From the NCBI GenBank assembly GCA_025055255.1, contig JANWYI010000008.1, forward strand, positions 23,065 to 69,548: 46,484 nucleotides of DNA. The letters run 5' to 3'. Position numbers and translations under genes: made by a program. Shown here piece by piece: positions 1-9,145 of the stretch. The notes beneath the pieces are model-generated. The model was not told the origin of the DNA, did no database searches, and saw nothing but the letters and a program-made list of their open reading frames with translations. Positions within the stretch are counted from its first letter, which is position 1, and each line of letters opens with the position of its first letter. This DNA is from Anaerolineae bacterium. GTDB taxonomy: Bacteria; Chloroflexota; Anaerolineae; Aggregatilineales; UBA2796.

Positions 1-647
1 AGTGGTAGGCTGAGCAATTTGTTCCACAATGCGTAATAAAGCCTGCCACAGGCGATTGCATCAGTCAATGCGCGATGGTAGTCACCTTCAGGCGCGATGT
101 TGAACAGCTGCATCAGTGCGTTTAGATTGTAACGGCTTGCAGTTGGCAGCAGCACTGAGGCAAGCTCATAAGTGTCCACTGCTTTGTGCGCTGTGAAGAG
201 CTTCTGCTTGTGTAAGAATCGCAGATCGAACGCGACGCTGTGTCCAACAAGGACTGAGTCGCCGACGAAGTCTTGCAGTACAGGCAGCACCTGCGCAAGT
301 TTTGGCGCGCCGATCATATCTTCGTTGCGAATGCCTGTAAGATCAGTCACGCGCGCAGGAATGGTCACTGACGGGTTGACTAGTGTGCTGTAAGTTTCCA
401 GCAAGACGCCGTCGCGGAATTTTGCCGCGCCAATTTCGATAATGTGCGAGTCGGCAGGATCAAGACCTGTTGTCTCAAGATCGAGGGCGACCAATACGCC
501 GCGCACGGCGATTTTGTCCTGTTCTAACCGCAGAAGTCGGTAAAGGTTAGCGCTATGCGCAGCAGTATACCAAAGAACGCAGGCGCTCAGCAAAGCTGCA
601 GACGCAGGTTGAAACTTGACGTATCTTTTTCCAAAGGCTACTCTCAT
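1..647 (-). CDS. DEDDh 3'-5' exonuclease domain, partial (probably the N-terminus of a DinG-type exonuclease/helicase)
   Basis: The reading frame is open from the ATG at 647 to the left edge, so the protein is truncated by the window (about 215 residues visible). It shows the exonuclease hallmarks in order: DLETTG with the first catalytic Asp/Glu, VGHSVAFDLRFL with the second Asp, and HRALTDA with the final His and Asp, i.e. the DnaQ/epsilon DEDDh fold. The phrase DTYELASVLLPTASRYNL is typical of the exonuclease half of DinG-like helicases in Chloroflexota and Firmicutes, so a helicase probably follows outside the window; a stand-alone DnaQ-type exonuclease is the alternative. The first ~50 residues match nothing I know, and the GTG at 506, just before the VLVALDLETTG strand, is an alternative start. 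Divergent from the gene at 811. Confidence 0.75.
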   Translation of the reverse strand, partial: MRVAFGKRYVKFQPASAALLSACVLWYTAAHSANLYRLLRLEQDKIAVRGVLVALDLETTGLDPADSHIIEIGAAKFRDGVLLETYSTLVNPSVTIPARVTDLTGIRNEDMIGAPKLAQVLPVLQDFVGDSVLVGHSVAFDLRFLHKQKLFTAHKAVDTYELASVLLPTASRYNLNALMQLFNIAPEGDYHRALTDAIACGRLYYALWNKLLSLP

Positions 648-810
648 CTATCAGCAATCCACTTTTAGGTGCGAGCATCCTGAAAGTGTGTGCAGCGCTT
701 CAAACCTTGAGCAGCATCGGGCTGACCAGACTGGAGTTCACTGTGGGTCGCCGTACAACATTACAGTAGCACAAGCGACTGTTGGCTAGAAAGTTTGGAA
801 AGACGTTCAA

Positions 811-2319
811 ATGCCTCGCGTCCGTGCAGTTTGGCTGATAGTGCCGCTTATTATCCTTCTGGTCAACTTACCGTTAGGCAGTGCTGCTGAGTCTGTGCTG
901 ATCATCGGCACTTTGGAGCCGCTCATCAACCTCGATCCTGCTGACTCAGCCACCTACTTTGAGTGGGAAGTTCTGACACATCTCTACACAGGCTTGACGC
1001 GTCAAGTACACAACGGTCTGACCTATGAGCTTGCTCTCGCTGAGTCGCACGAGGTGAGCTCTGACGGCTTGACGCATGTTTTTCGGCTGCGCGCCGACGC
1101 CGTGTTCAACGATGGTACGCCGATCACTGCTCAGACTTTTGCTGATTCGATCAACCGCGTCTTGCGCTTGCGTGGACGCGCCGCCGAGATCATCGCGCCG
1201 TATGTGCGCAGCGCGCTAGTGGATGAGTCAGGCACACTACAGCTTATGCTGGTCAAAGCATTGCCACTCAGTTTCGTACGGCAACTGGTCGCCTTGCCGC
1301 CATTTTTTCCACTTCACAGGCAGAGCTTCCCACTGGAGCGCCTGAACCGTCGTCCTGAGCTAAGCGCGTTGCGCACTAATGGCATATATCGCCTGAGCGC
1401 ATACAGCTTTGACGAGTATCGCCTTGTGGCAGATGAGACATGGCGCAGCACGCCACCACAGACACGAGTCATTGTCCTGCGCCGCTATCAAAGCTCAGCG
1501 GCGTTGCGCGAGGCACTCAAACGTGGCGAGGTGCAAGTGGCATGGCGCGGCTTGGCAGAGCCCGATGGACGCGAGGTACAGCAAGCAGCTGCCGTTCGAG
1601 CGCACAGCGTGCTGAGTTCCCAGTGTTTCTATCTGATCATCGGTCAGCGCCGCGAGCCGTTTAATGCCCTGCAAGCGCGCCAAGTCTTGATGCACAGCCT
1701 GAGCCGTGCGCGCGCTGTCAGCGATGGTCTGGGCGGCTATGGCGCGCCGCTGTACACTTTCACGCCGCTCAGCAGCGCTGATGTACTGCGCTACCCTGAC
1801 TTTGACCTAGACGCACTGCGCAGCGTGTTGAGTCAAGGCAACTACTCGCGCTTCAGGCAGGTGTTGAGCGAAGTCCAAACGTCGCGCCTGCTCTACGGCG
1901 ACTCAGTCCTCAGCGCTACGACGCGCTTGTTCAGCCAAGTTGCAACTGTAGATGCAGTGCGCTTCAATGTGCAAGACCTTGAGCCACGCGCCTTCCTCGA
2001 TCAAATTGATCGGCGCGCCTTCCGCTTGATTGTGATCGGCTGGTCGCCGCTTGTGCCGCATCCGTATGCTTACTTCGAGCCTTTGTTGACAGGCAAATTG
2101 GCGATGAATGCCGAATATGACACGCAGGAAGCGTCTGAGCTGCTGGCGCGCGCTGCTTTGGACGACTCCTATGAGGCGCTGGAGCAGCTCGCCATGCGCG
2201 ATCTGGTCGCCATTCCGCTCTGGCAAAGCGCACAAGTACTGTATGCAGCTGAGTCAGTGCGCGGCGTGCTGATCGAGCCAAACTTTCTGCTGCGCTATGA
2301 TCAGCTACGGCTTGCCTAG
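811..2319 (+). CDS. Extracellular solute-binding protein, family 5 (peptide/oligopeptide type)
   Basis: A 502-residue secreted protein with a Sec signal peptide (hydrophobic residues about 7-25, ending LGSAAES, no lipobox Cys). The mature part has the family 5 pattern: an early strand followed by LINLDPADSATYFEWEVLTHLYTGLTR, then LAESHEVSSDGLTHVFRLR and FNDGTPITAQTFADSINR, as in DppA/OppA proteins. Family members capture peptides, nickel or sugars for an ABC importer, but no permease or ATPase gene lies next to it, so the substrate is unknown. A weak ribosome site (GGAAAG) precedes the ATG. The last 15 bases overlap the end of the convergent tlpA-like gene. Confidence 0.85.
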   Translation: MPRVRAVWLIVPLIILLVNLPLGSAAESVLIIGTLEPLINLDPADSATYFEWEVLTHLYTGLTRQVHNGLTYELALAESHEVSSDGLTHVFRLRADAVFNDGTPITAQTFADSINRVLRLRGRAAEIIAPYVRSALVDESGTLQLMLVKALPLSFVRQLVALPPFFPLHRQSFPLERLNRRPELSALRTNGIYRLSAYSFDEYRLVADETWRSTPPQTRVIVLRRYQSSAALREALKRGEVQVAWRGLAEPDGREVQQAAAVRAHSVLSSQCFYLIIGQRREPFNALQARQVLMHSLSRARAVSDGLGGYGAPLYTFTPLSSADVLRYPDFDLDALRSVLSQGNYSRFRQVLSEVQTSRLLYGDSVLSATTRLFSQVATVDAVRFNVQDLEPRAFLDQIDRRAFRLIVIGWSPLVPHPYAYFEPLLTGKLAMNAEYDTQEASELLARAALDDSYEALEQLAMRDLVAIPLWQSAQVLYAAESVRGVLIEPNFLLRYDQLRLA

Positions 2320-2826
2320 CGCCTGAGCCTTAGCGAAAAGTTCATGTGCGCGCATGCCGCCATTTACCACCTCACGGACCGTGCCATCGGCGTTGATGAA
2401 AATTGTACTCGGCAGGACGCGCACGCGAAACATGCGCAGCCAGTAATAGTCTGCATCAGCTATGTTTGGAAATGTGACGCCCTGCGCAGCTGCAAACGCT
2501 GCAGCCACTTGCTCTGGCTCACCAACATTTACGCCGATGACGTGAAAGCCCGCCTGATGCAATGTTTGCAAGGCAGGCAGCTCTTCTCGGCATGGCGCAC
2601 ACCAACTTGCCCAAAAGTTCACGATAATTGGCACATTGCGCTGTGCAGAGAGCGAAAAAGGCGCGCCGTCTAACGTCCTACCTGTCAAAATTGGCGCACT
2701 CGCTTGCCGCAAACGCGGCAAGATGGTCGGCTCAGGCAAGCCTGCTGTGTAGATAAGCAGCAAAGCAATCGCTGTGAGCAGCGCTGCCGCACACAGCCGC
2801 ACTACTCGCCTGAAATGCCGAGCCAT
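2305..2826 (-). CDS. TlpA/ResA-type membrane-anchored thioredoxin
   Basis: A 173-residue protein with one N-terminal membrane segment (about 8-28) and an extracytoplasmic thioredoxin fold. The active site [12 protein letters not shown] has its redox cysteines at C76 and C79; the cis-Pro motif VLPSTIFI follows. Such proteins keep thiols reduced outside the membrane, commonly apocytochrome c before haem attachment, drawing electrons from CcdA. Its start lies inside the end of the CcdA-TlpA fusion gene (25-base overlap), so the two are translated together. That gene already carries a TlpA domain, which makes this a second, parallel reductase. Confidence 0.88.
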   Translation of the reverse strand: MARHFRRVVRLCAAALLTAIALLLIYTAGLPEPTILPRLRQASAPILTGRTLDGAPFSLSAQRNVPIIVNFWASWCAPCREELPALQTLHQAGFHVIGVNVGEPEQVAAAFAAAQGVTFPNIADADYYWLRMFRVRVLPSTIFINADGTVREVVNGGMRAHELFAKAQALGKP

Positions 2827-4295
2827 GCGCGCACATCCGCCTCAAATTTGGCGAAGTTAATTGCGCCATAGAGCCGCTTCAAGATCACGCCGTCTCGCCC
2901 GATGACATAAGTCGTCGGCAAGCCTTGTACACCGAATTGTCGCCCAATTTGGTTATTTGCATCTGTGCCGAGCAGAAAGCGCAAGTTCAGGTCGCTAGCA
3001 AACTGGCGTGCCGCCTGCGGATTGACCTCAATCGTGTTAATGGCGAGCACGGCTAAGTCGGCGTATTTATCAGCAAGCGTCTGGAAGAATGGCATTTCAT
3101 CGCGGCATGGCGCGCAGTAGCTTGCCCAAAAGTTTAGGATCACGACCTTGCCTTCAAAGCTGCGCAGGTCAACAGTCCTGCCATTGAAGAGCGTAGTGCT
3201 GAAGTTCGGCGCTTTCAAGCCGACCTCAATGCCAACGCCACGATCTATCAGTGTTTCAGGCGCGCTCGGCGTCGGTTGAGTGCCTACGGCAGGCTTTTCC
3301 AATGCTCTTTGGCGTAGAAAAGCGCCATGTCCGATGCTCATACACGCGCTGTGATCGCTCCACGCAATCTCGCCGCGCAAAGCGCTGATTGTGCATTCCT
3401 GCAAGTTGTACGTGAAGTCGGCAATGCTGCCGCCAACATTGGCGAGACGCACTAGCTCGCCTGAAATGAGCATGTAGCCGACCAAAATCAGGAAGATGCC
3501 GCTCACCACCTCGATCAGGCGCATGCGCTTTTGCAGACGCTTCATCAAGCCACGCATTTGGTCAATGGCAATTGCAGCGATCAAAAATGGCACGCCCAAG
3601 CCAAGCGAATAGACCAGCAACATGCCGCCAGCTGACCACCACTCGCTCGTCGTTGTTGCCGAGATTGAGACTGTCAGGATTGAGCCGAGAATCGGACCAA
3701 TGCACGGCGACCAACCGGCTGCAAAGACCATGCCCATCAACATTGAGCCGAGAAAGCCATATGGATTGCGCGGATTGACCTGACGGCGCGTGTCAGCGTA
3801 GAGCACGCCCAGCAGCCACTCAAAAAAGCCTTTCAACGCCGTGCCAACCTTGCCAAAAGCTGTCCAATTCACGTCATACGTTAGACGGCGCAGTGCCCAG
3901 CCTGTGACGCCCATCACGTGCAAGCCGAAGAAGATCACCAACACGCCGCCTGCCTGCGCGAGGATCGCCTGCAGATCGCGCGCGCCGCCACTGACCACAG
4001 CAGCTGTTTCCTGCCCGACGATCAGCCGCAAGCCGCCACTGATTAACATGCCGAGTCCGACAAAGATCAGCGTGAAGCCTGATACAAAGGCGACGCCATG
4101 TAAGAAGACGACCAAGCGGTTAGCGCGACTCAGGCTGAGCGATGCGCCGCTCTGACGCGCTTCGAGCGCTGCTTGTCCGCTAGCGCGCGCTGTTAAGTAT
4201 CCAATGTAGGCAGGGATAAGTGGCAAGACGCACGGCGAGATGAACGAGAGCAAGCCTGCGACGAAGGCTATTCCAATAGTGATATCTGAGAGCAT
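2802..4295 (-). CDS. ccdA: CcdA-TlpA fusion: thiol-disulfide transporter with C-terminal thioredoxin
   Basis: A 497-residue fusion. The N-terminal ~300 residues are a CcdA/DsbD-beta membrane domain that carries electrons across the membrane; its two redox-active cysteines sit in FISPCVLPLIPAYIGY (first helix) and GWSPCIGPILG. After a linker of about 60 residues with two more cysteines (QECTIS, HSACMS), a TlpA domain follows with FWASYCAPCRDEM and the cis-Pro loop GLPTTYVIG. The fusion delivers electrons directly to its own thioredoxin. The start is taken as the ATG at 4295; an upstream TTG at 4316 is less likely. A TATACT hexamer at 4337-4342 (minus strand) could be its -10 box. Probable role: extracytoplasmic thiol reduction serving cytochrome c maturation. 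Confidence 0.87.
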   Translation of the reverse strand: MLSDITIGIAFVAGLLSFISPCVLPLIPAYIGYLTARASGQAALEARQSGASLSLSRANRLVVFLHGVAFVSGFTLIFVGLGMLISGGLRLIVGQETAAVVSGGARDLQAILAQAGGVLVIFFGLHVMGVTGWALRRLTYDVNWTAFGKVGTALKGFFEWLLGVLYADTRRQVNPRNPYGFLGSMLMGMVFAAGWSPCIGPILGSILTVSISATTTSEWWSAGGMLLVYSLGLGVPFLIAAIAIDQMRGLMKRLQKRMRLIEVVSGIFLILVGYMLISGELVRLANVGGSIADFTYNLQECTISALRGEIAWSDHSACMSIGHGAFLRQRALEKPAVGTQPTPSAPETLIDRGVGIEVGLKAPNFSTTLFNGRTVDLRSFEGKVVILNFWASYCAPCRDEMPFFQTLADKYADLAVLAINTIEVNPQAARQFASDLNLRFLLGTDANNQIGRQFGVQGLPTTYVIGRDGVILKRLYGAINFAKFEADVRAWLGISGE

Positions 4296-4640
4296 GAGCA
4301 AGTCCACGCCATGCAAAATGTCTGTCTATCGCTGAAAGTATAGAGCAAGTGATCGCCTTAATTCTTTCGCTGTTGCCAAACATAGCGCATTCAAGGCACA
4401 CAGGCAAGCCGATCAAAGGCGTTCAAGGCTGATCGAGGCATGGGTTGCGAAGGTAAACCATGCATCTCTGCAAGTTGGACAGAGTCTGACTGCTACGCGA
4501 AGTTCAATCCACGCGCGCGAACTGCCCAGTGCGAAAGCTCTGGAAAAAATCTGCGAACTTACGCTACAATTAAGCATATCTTTCATGTGTTTTTGCGAAA
4601 TGTGTCATGTTGGTTGCGCGTCACACGCAGAGGATGCACC
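4296..4640. promoter_or_regulatory. Divergent intergenic region between ccdA and acnA
   Basis: This 345-base stretch holds no convincing gene. On the minus strand TATACT (4342 to 4337) is a candidate -10 for ccdA. On the plus strand TACAAT (4565-4570), about 70 bases before the aconitase ATG, is a candidate -10; no good -35 accompanies either. The frame of acnA stays open upstream of 4641 into this region, but that part shows no resemblance to aconitase. I see no strong hairpin or repeat. Confidence 0.35.
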
Positions 4641-7349
4641 ATGAGCCAAAAGTACGATAAGTTCGGCGCACGTTCCGCCTTTGAGACTGGCAGCGGCACT
4701 GCCTATCTTTATCGGATTAATCGCCTTGAGGAACTCGGAATTGCGCCTGTCTCGCGCTTGCCTTTCTCAATCAAAGTGCTTTTGGAGAGCGCACTGCGCT
4801 CACTAGACGGCTACAACGTTACAGAAGATGACGTGATCGCTTGGGCAACTTACAATGCAGCGTCGCCTGCGCCGCGCGAGGTGCCATTTATGCCTGCGCG
4901 CGTCCTGATGCAGGACTATACAGGCGTGCCGTGCATGGTAGACCTCGCCGCAATGCGCGACGCCATGCACAAGCTGGGCAAGGATCCACGCAAAGTCAAT
5001 CCGCTCGTGCCAACCGACCTTGTAATTGACCACTCAATTCAAATTGACGCCTTCGGCAGCCGCGACGCGCTCATGCTGAACAGCAAGCTAGAGTTTGAGC
5101 GCAATTATGAGCGCTATGAGTTCTTGCGCTGGGCACAGACTGCTTTCCAGAACTATCGCGTCGTGCCGCCGCGCTCAGGCATTGTCCATCAGGTCAACTT
5201 GGAGTACCTAGCGAAGGGCGTGCAGCGCAAGACCGAAAATGGCGAGACCATCGCTTTTCCAGACAGCCTAGTTGGCACAGACTCGCACAGCACGATGATC
5301 AACGGTCTGGGCGTAGTTGGCTGGGGCGTGGGCGGCATTGAGGCAGAAGCGGTCATGCTCGGTCAGCCGTATTACATGCTCTTGCCAGAGGTGATCGGCT
5401 TCAAGTTGACAGGCAGATTGCCTGAAGGCACCACTGCCACAGACCTTGTGCTGGTCATCACACAGATTTTGCGCAAGAAAGGTGTGGTGGATAAGTTCGT
5501 CGAGTTCTTCGGCGAAGGTTTGAGCCAGATGTCGCTGCCAGATCGCGCCACTATTGCCAACATGGCGCCTGACTACGGCGCGACAATGGGCTTCTTCCCA
5601 GTGGATCACATCACGCTCGATTACCTGCGGCGCACAGGTCGCTCTGAGGCGGAAGTGCAACTGGTAGAGCGCTACTGCAAGGAGCAGGGCTTGTTCCGTA
5701 CGGATGAGACGCCGGCGCCTGTCTTCACAGACGTGATTGAGCTGGACTTGGGTAGTGTTGAGCCAAGCCTTGCCGGTCCAAAACGTCCGCAAGATCGCGT
5801 GCGGCTGAGCGACCTGAAGCGCTCTTTTGAGGACGCGCTTAGCGCGCCACTTAGCGCGCGCGGCTACGCACTGAGTGATGAAGAGCGCGCCAAGCGCGTC
5901 ACCATTCAAAACGGTCACACAGTGGAGTTGACGCACGGCGCCGTTGTGATCGCCTCGATCACGAGCTGCACAAACACGAGCAATCCTTCTGTGATGCTCG
6001 GCGCCGGTCTGCTCGCCAAGAAAGCTGTAGAGCGCGGTCTACAGGTCAAGCCGTATGTGAAGACTAGCTTGGCGCCCGGCTCTCGCGTGGTGACTGAGTA
6101 TCTGACTGAGACAGGTCTGATGGATTATCTTGAGCAGCTCGGCTTCCACGTCGTCGGCTACGGCTGCACAACGTGCATCGGCAACTCAGGTCCGTTGCCA
6201 GAAAAAGTGGCGCAAGCGGTCACAGAGCATAACCTTGTGGCAGCAGCTGTGCTGAGCGGCAATCGTAACTTTGAAGGGCGCATCAATCCGCTCGTCAAAG
6301 CAAACTACTTGGCGTCACCGCCGCTTGTGGTCGCCTACGCACTAGCTGGCACAGTGGATATTGACCTTGAGCATGAGCCGCTCGGCTACGATAAGGAAGG
6401 CAAGCCTGTCTACCTGCGCGACATCTGGTACACACAGGCTGAACTAGAGGAATACATGCGTGTGGCGACCAAGCCTGAGGTCTATCAGCGGCTGTACAAT
6501 GGTATCGAGACAGCAAATGAGGATTGGAACGCAATTCCGACCAAAGGCGATCTGCTCTACACTTGGTCAGAGCAGTCCACATACATTCAACGTCCGCCGT
6601 ACTTCGATGACTTCACAGTTGAAGTAGCGCCGCTGAGCGACATCCGCAACGCGCGCGTCCTAGCCCTGCTGGGCGACTCAATCACAACTGACCATATCTC
6701 GCCTGCAGGCAACATCGCTGTGAACAGTCCAGCTGGACAGTACCTGCTCTCGCTCGGTGTGCGCAAGGAAGATTTCAACCAGTACGGCACGCGGCGCGGC
6801 AATGACCGCATCATGGTGCGCGGCACGTTCGCTAATATCCGCCTCAAGAATCTGATGTTAGACGGCGTGGAAGGCGGCTACACGCGCTACTTGCCAACAG
6901 GTGAGGTCATGAGCATCTACGATGCGGCTATGCGTTACAAGCAAGACGGCACGCCGCTGCTCGTGATTGCAGGCAAAGAATATGGCACGGGCAGCAGCCG
7001 CGACTGGGCAGCCAAAGGCACGGCGCTGCTCGGCGTGAAAGCAGTGCTGGCAGAGAGCTTTGAGCGCATTCATCGCGGCAACTTGGTCGGCATGGGCGTG
7101 TTGCCGCTGCAGTTCAAGGCGGGCGAGAGCGCTGCGAGCTACGGCTTGACAGGCGAGGAAGTCTACCACATTGAAGGCATTCACGACGGCATGGCGCCGC
7201 GCGCTGAAGTGACTGTGCGCCTAGTGCGTCCGAATGGCGAGACGTTCACCTTCAACGCTGTAGCACGCCTCGACTCACAGGTCGAGATTGACAACTACCG
7301 CAATGGCGGCATCTTGCCTGCTGTGTTGCGCAAGATGCTGGCAGAGTGA
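4641..7349 (+). CDS. acnA: Aconitate hydratase (AcnA type)
   Basis: Interconverts citrate and isocitrate in the TCA cycle in the cytoplasm using a [4Fe-4S] cluster. The 902-residue length fits the AcnA/IRP1 family. Visible signatures: [21 protein letters not shown], the first cluster Cys in [10 protein letters not shown], the other two in [12 protein letters not shown], and the swivelling C-terminal domain with [14 protein letters not shown], whose Ser/Arg bind substrate. The start is the ATG at 4641 because AGAGG lies 8 bases upstream and [12 protein letters not shown] is where family similarity begins; the frame continues upstream to 4440 without resemblance. Stands alone, followed by a strong hairpin. 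Confidence 0.97.
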   Translation: MSQKYDKFGARSAFETGSGTAYLYRINRLEELGIAPVSRLPFSIKVLLESALRSLDGYNVTEDDVIAWATYNAASPAPREVPFMPARVLMQDYTGVPCMVDLAAMRDAMHKLGKDPRKVNPLVPTDLVIDHSIQIDAFGSRDALMLNSKLEFERNYERYEFLRWAQTAFQNYRVVPPRSGIVHQVNLEYLAKGVQRKTENGETIAFPDSLVGTDSHSTMINGLGVVGWGVGGIEAEAVMLGQPYYMLLPEVIGFKLTGRLPEGTTATDLVLVITQILRKKGVVDKFVEFFGEGLSQMSLPDRATIANMAPDYGATMGFFPVDHITLDYLRRTGRSEAEVQLVERYCKEQGLFRTDETPAPVFTDVIELDLGSVEPSLAGPKRPQDRVRLSDLKRSFEDALSAPLSARGYALSDEERAKRVTIQNGHTVELTHGAVVIASITSCTNTSNPSVMLGAGLLAKKAVERGLQVKPYVKTSLAPGSRVVTEYLTETGLMDYLEQLGFHVVGYGCTTCIGNSGPLPEKVAQAVTEHNLVAAAVLSGNRNFEGRINPLVKANYLASPPLVVAYALAGTVDIDLEHEPLGYDKEGKPVYLRDIWYTQAELEEYMRVATKPEVYQRLYNGIETANEDWNAIPTKGDLLYTWSEQSTYIQRPPYFDDFTVEVAPLSDIRNARVLALLGDSITTDHISPAGNIAVNSPAGQYLLSLGVRKEDFNQYGTRRGNDRIMVRGTFANIRLKNLMLDGVEGGYTRYLPTGEVMSIYDAAMRYKQDGTPLLVIAGKEYGTGSSRDWAAKGTALLGVKAVLAESFERIHRGNLVGMGVLPLQFKAGESAASYGLTGEEVYHIEGIHDGMAPRAEVTVRLVRPNGETFTFNAVARLDSQVEIDNYRNGGILPAVLRKMLAE

Positions 7350-7353
7350 GCTT

Positions 7354-7389
7354 GTGAGCGGCGTCTCAGGCGCTTGAAACGCCGCTCAC
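7354..7389. terminator. Bidirectional hairpin between acnA and era
   Basis: Perfect 11-bp stem: GTGAGCGGCGT (7354-7364) pairs with ACGCCGCTCAC (7379-7389) around a 14-base loop. It lies between the convergent ends of acnA (7349) and era (7402). There is only a short T run (TTT at 7390-7392), so it may act in both directions as a weak intrinsic or RNA-stabilising terminator. Confidence 0.65.
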
Positions 7390-7401
7390 TTTCGACCTGT
7401 A

Positions 7402-8337
7402 TCACAGCGGACGCAGCTTGTAGCCCAAGCGCGCTAACATTTTCTCGTCTTGGCGCCAGTTCTTCAGCACTTTTACCCACGGCTCAAGGTAGACCTGCGT
7501 GCCGAGCAGCTGCTCTAGCTCAGCGCGCGCCTCACTGCCAATTTTCTTGAGCATAGCGCCGCCGCGTCCGATCAAAATGCCTTTTTGTGACTCGCGCTCG
7601 ACGTAGATCACGACGCGGATGTATGTCAACGTCGGACTGCGCTCGACGAACTCCTCGACCTCAACAGCGACTGCATGCGGCACTTCCTGCTCAAGGTTCA
7701 GCAGCGCCTTCTCGCGCACGATCTCAGCAGCAATGTCGCGCAGGGCAGTTGTGCTGATTTGGTCTTCAGGATAGTAGAGCGGACCGGGCGGCAATTTTTC
7801 AACCACGCGGCGCAACAGCGCAGGCACGCCGTCGCCATTTGCAGCGCTCAGACTTTCCCAGTCCGCTTGCGGCAGCAAGGCGCGATACGCCTCAGTGTGC
7901 GGAATGACCTGCTCAGGTCTAAGCAGGTCTAGCTTGTTGAGCGCTAAAACAACAGGCACGCTCGGCGCCTCGCGGATCATGGCGGCGACGCGCGCGTCGT
8001 CATCATCAGGCAACGTCTTAAGGTCGCACACGAACAGGATGACATCAGCATCATTCAGCGCTGTGCGCGCCACCTCAACCATGAACTTGCCGAGCTTGTG
8101 GCGTGGCTGATGAATGCCGGGTGTATCCACGAAAATAGCTTGGACGTCAGGTGCTGTGTAGATTCCGAGTTGGCGCAGGCGCGTGGTCTGCGGCTTGGGA
8201 CTGACAATGGCGATTTTCTCGCCTAGAATTCGGTTCATCAGCGTGGACTTGCCGACGTTTGGCTTGCCGACCACTGCCACGTAGCCGCTATGGAGCAGTT
8301 CGCCTGTCTCTGCGCGTGCCTCATCTGAGTCGCTCAT
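7402..8337 (-). CDS. era: GTPase Era, 16S rRNA/ribosome assembly factor
   Basis: Binds the 3' end of 16S rRNA and checks 30S maturation. The 311 residues show all parts: G1 GKPNVGKST (24-32), the switch threonines in PKPQTTR, G3 DTPGIHQ, G4 NKLD, and the C-terminal KH RNA-binding domain with GILIGRGGAMLKKIG and the closing WVKVLKNWRQDE. The start ATG overlaps the stop of mrpG by 4 bases (ATGA), so it is the last gene of the prs-mrp operon. Pairing Era with an antiporter operon is unusual but the coupling is clear. Confidence 0.97.
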   Translation of the reverse strand: MSDSDEARAETGELLHSGYVAVVGKPNVGKSTLMNRILGEKIAIVSPKPQTTRLRQLGIYTAPDVQAIFVDTPGIHQPRHKLGKFMVEVARTALNDADVILFVCDLKTLPDDDDARVAAMIREAPSVPVVLALNKLDLLRPEQVIPHTEAYRALLPQADWESLSAANGDGVPALLRRVVEKLPPGPLYYPEDQISTTALRDIAAEIVREKALLNLEQEVPHAVAVEVEEFVERSPTLTYIRVVIYVERESQKGILIGRGGAMLKKIGSEARAELEQLLGTQVYLEPWVKVLKNWRQDEKMLARLGYKLRPL

Positions 8338-8681
8338 GGCTGTTCTGCCTCAGAGGAGAGATTGTCAATGGGCGGCATATCGTCGCGGAAACTATGCGCC
8401 ATAGGTACACCACTGCGCCGTGCCGCTGCTGCAATTGCGTGTGAGGCAATCGGCTGCACTAACACTAGGAAGACAGCTAAGGCAAGCGCACGCGGAAAGA
8501 CGCCGTCGAGCAATAATGCGGCGCCTAGCAAAATGCCCCACAAGCCAAGCGTAGAGACCTTGCCAGACGCATGCAGGCGCGTGTAGACATCTGGCAAGCG
8601 CATCATGCCGATCACGCCGATGACCGAAAAGGCTATGCCGAAGTAAAGCGCCGCCAAGCCGAGCAATTCGCGTAGTTCCAT
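8334..8681 (-). CDS. mrpG: Na+/H+ antiporter subunit MrpG/MnhG
   Basis: A small membrane subunit (115 residues) of the seven-part Mrp cation/proton antiporter. Three hydrophobic segments and the MrpG signature IGMMRLPDVYTRLHASGKVSTLG are present. The start is the ATG at 8681, which shares one base with the mrpF stop (TGATG), a typical coupled junction; an upstream in-frame TTG at 8684 is less likely. Its end overlaps era by 4 bases. Confidence 0.93.
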   Translation of the reverse strand: MELRELLGLAALYFGIAFSVIGVIGMMRLPDVYTRLHASGKVSTLGLWGILLGAALLLDGVFPRALALAVFLVLVQPIASHAIAAAARRSGVPMAHSFRDDMPPIDNLSSEAEQP

Positions 8682-8956
8682 CAAAAAAGTCTCCCATCGC
8701 TCAAGTAGCGCGCAATCGCAAGCGTGCCGATGAAACTGAACGCTGCCAGCGCAATGCCAATGTCTACGACGAACGCTACACCTTTCACCAATGCCAAGAC
8801 CACTACAATGCCGATAAGTAGCGTGGTAAGTAGGTCAATTGCCTGCAGACGCTCAGCTGCATTCGGCGCCCTCAACATGCGCCACACACACGGCACGAGT
8901 AGTCCAATCAAGATGACTAGGGCAATTTGCACACCTGCGTTTGCCAGATCACTCAT
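8681..8956 (-). CDS. mrpF: Na+/H+ antiporter subunit MrpF/MnhF
   Basis: A 91-residue protein with three membrane helices (about 10-27, 38-56, 64-82) and the MrpF motif RMLRAPNAAERLQAIDLLTT. The true ATG is at 8956, two bases after a stop codon of the mrpE-tail duplicate; an upstream in-frame TTG at 8962 is not needed. Its first ~12 codons are repeated 113 bases upstream in the tandem duplication described separately, so ribosomes meet a decoy start first. Confidence 0.92.
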   Translation of the reverse strand: MSDLANAGVQIALVILIGLLVPCVWRMLRAPNAAERLQAIDLLTTLLIGIVVVLALVKGVAFVVDIGIALAAFSFIGTLAIARYLSDGRLF

Positions 8957-9145
8957 AGTCAAGCCTTTCCTAAGATAGTGCGCAACATTTTCAGGCGTGC
9001 TGCTTGATCGGCTGTCTGAGCGCTTGAATCTAGGGCAATTTGCACACCTGCGTTTGCCAGATCGCTCATAGTCAAGCCTTTCCTAAGATAGTGCGCAACA
9101 TTTTCAGGCGTGCTGCTTGCTCCTGATCAGCCGTCTGAGCGCTTG
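8917..9145. repeat. Direct tandem duplication of the mrpE/mrpF junction
   Basis: Two adjacent copies, 8917-9026 and 9030-9145, offset by 113 bases. Each contains (minus strand) the last ~20 codons of mrpE, its stop, and the first ~12 codons of mrpF. They differ by a 6-base indel (two codons, Glu-Gln, present only in the intact mrpE copy) and a few substitutions, so the duplication is not brand new. The break point lies at CTAGGG in both copies. It leaves mrpE and mrpF intact but separates them by a chimeric mini-ORF. Confidence 0.92.
8959..9069 (-). pseudogene. Chimeric 36-codon mini-ORF created by the junction duplication
   Basis: Reads from an ATG at 9069, two bases after the mrpE stop, to a TGA at 8961-8959, two bases before the mrpF ATG. 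The first 13 residues (MSDLANAGVQIAL) equal the MrpF N-terminus; the rest (SAQTADQAARLKMLRTILGK) equals the MrpE C-terminus. It keeps the same 2-base stop/start spacing on both sides, so translation could pass mrpE to mini-ORF to mrpF by coupling. Most likely a by-product, but it is intact and may well be translated. Confidence 0.55.

Noticed and set aside
648-810. Short RNA gene or tRNA between the exonuclease and the peptide-binding protein
   Set aside because: No cloverleaf, no stable hairpin and no terminator-like T-run was found in these 163 bases.
4440-4640. Upstream extension of aconitase (67 extra codons)
   Set aside because: The extension does not resemble aconitase, and AGAGG before the ATG at 4641 marks a better start.
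5268-5936. A 222-codon open frame opposite acnA
   Set aside because: It lies wholly inside the conserved aconitase gene on the other strand, has no ribosome site and its translation is His/Arg/Ala-rich without any known motif. The high GC makes such shadow frames common.
8959-9069. Frameshift or sequencing error in mrpE/mrpF
   Set aside because: Both genes are intact and of normal length; the extra DNA is an in-phase copy with diverged bases, so it is a true duplication, unless assembly is wrong.
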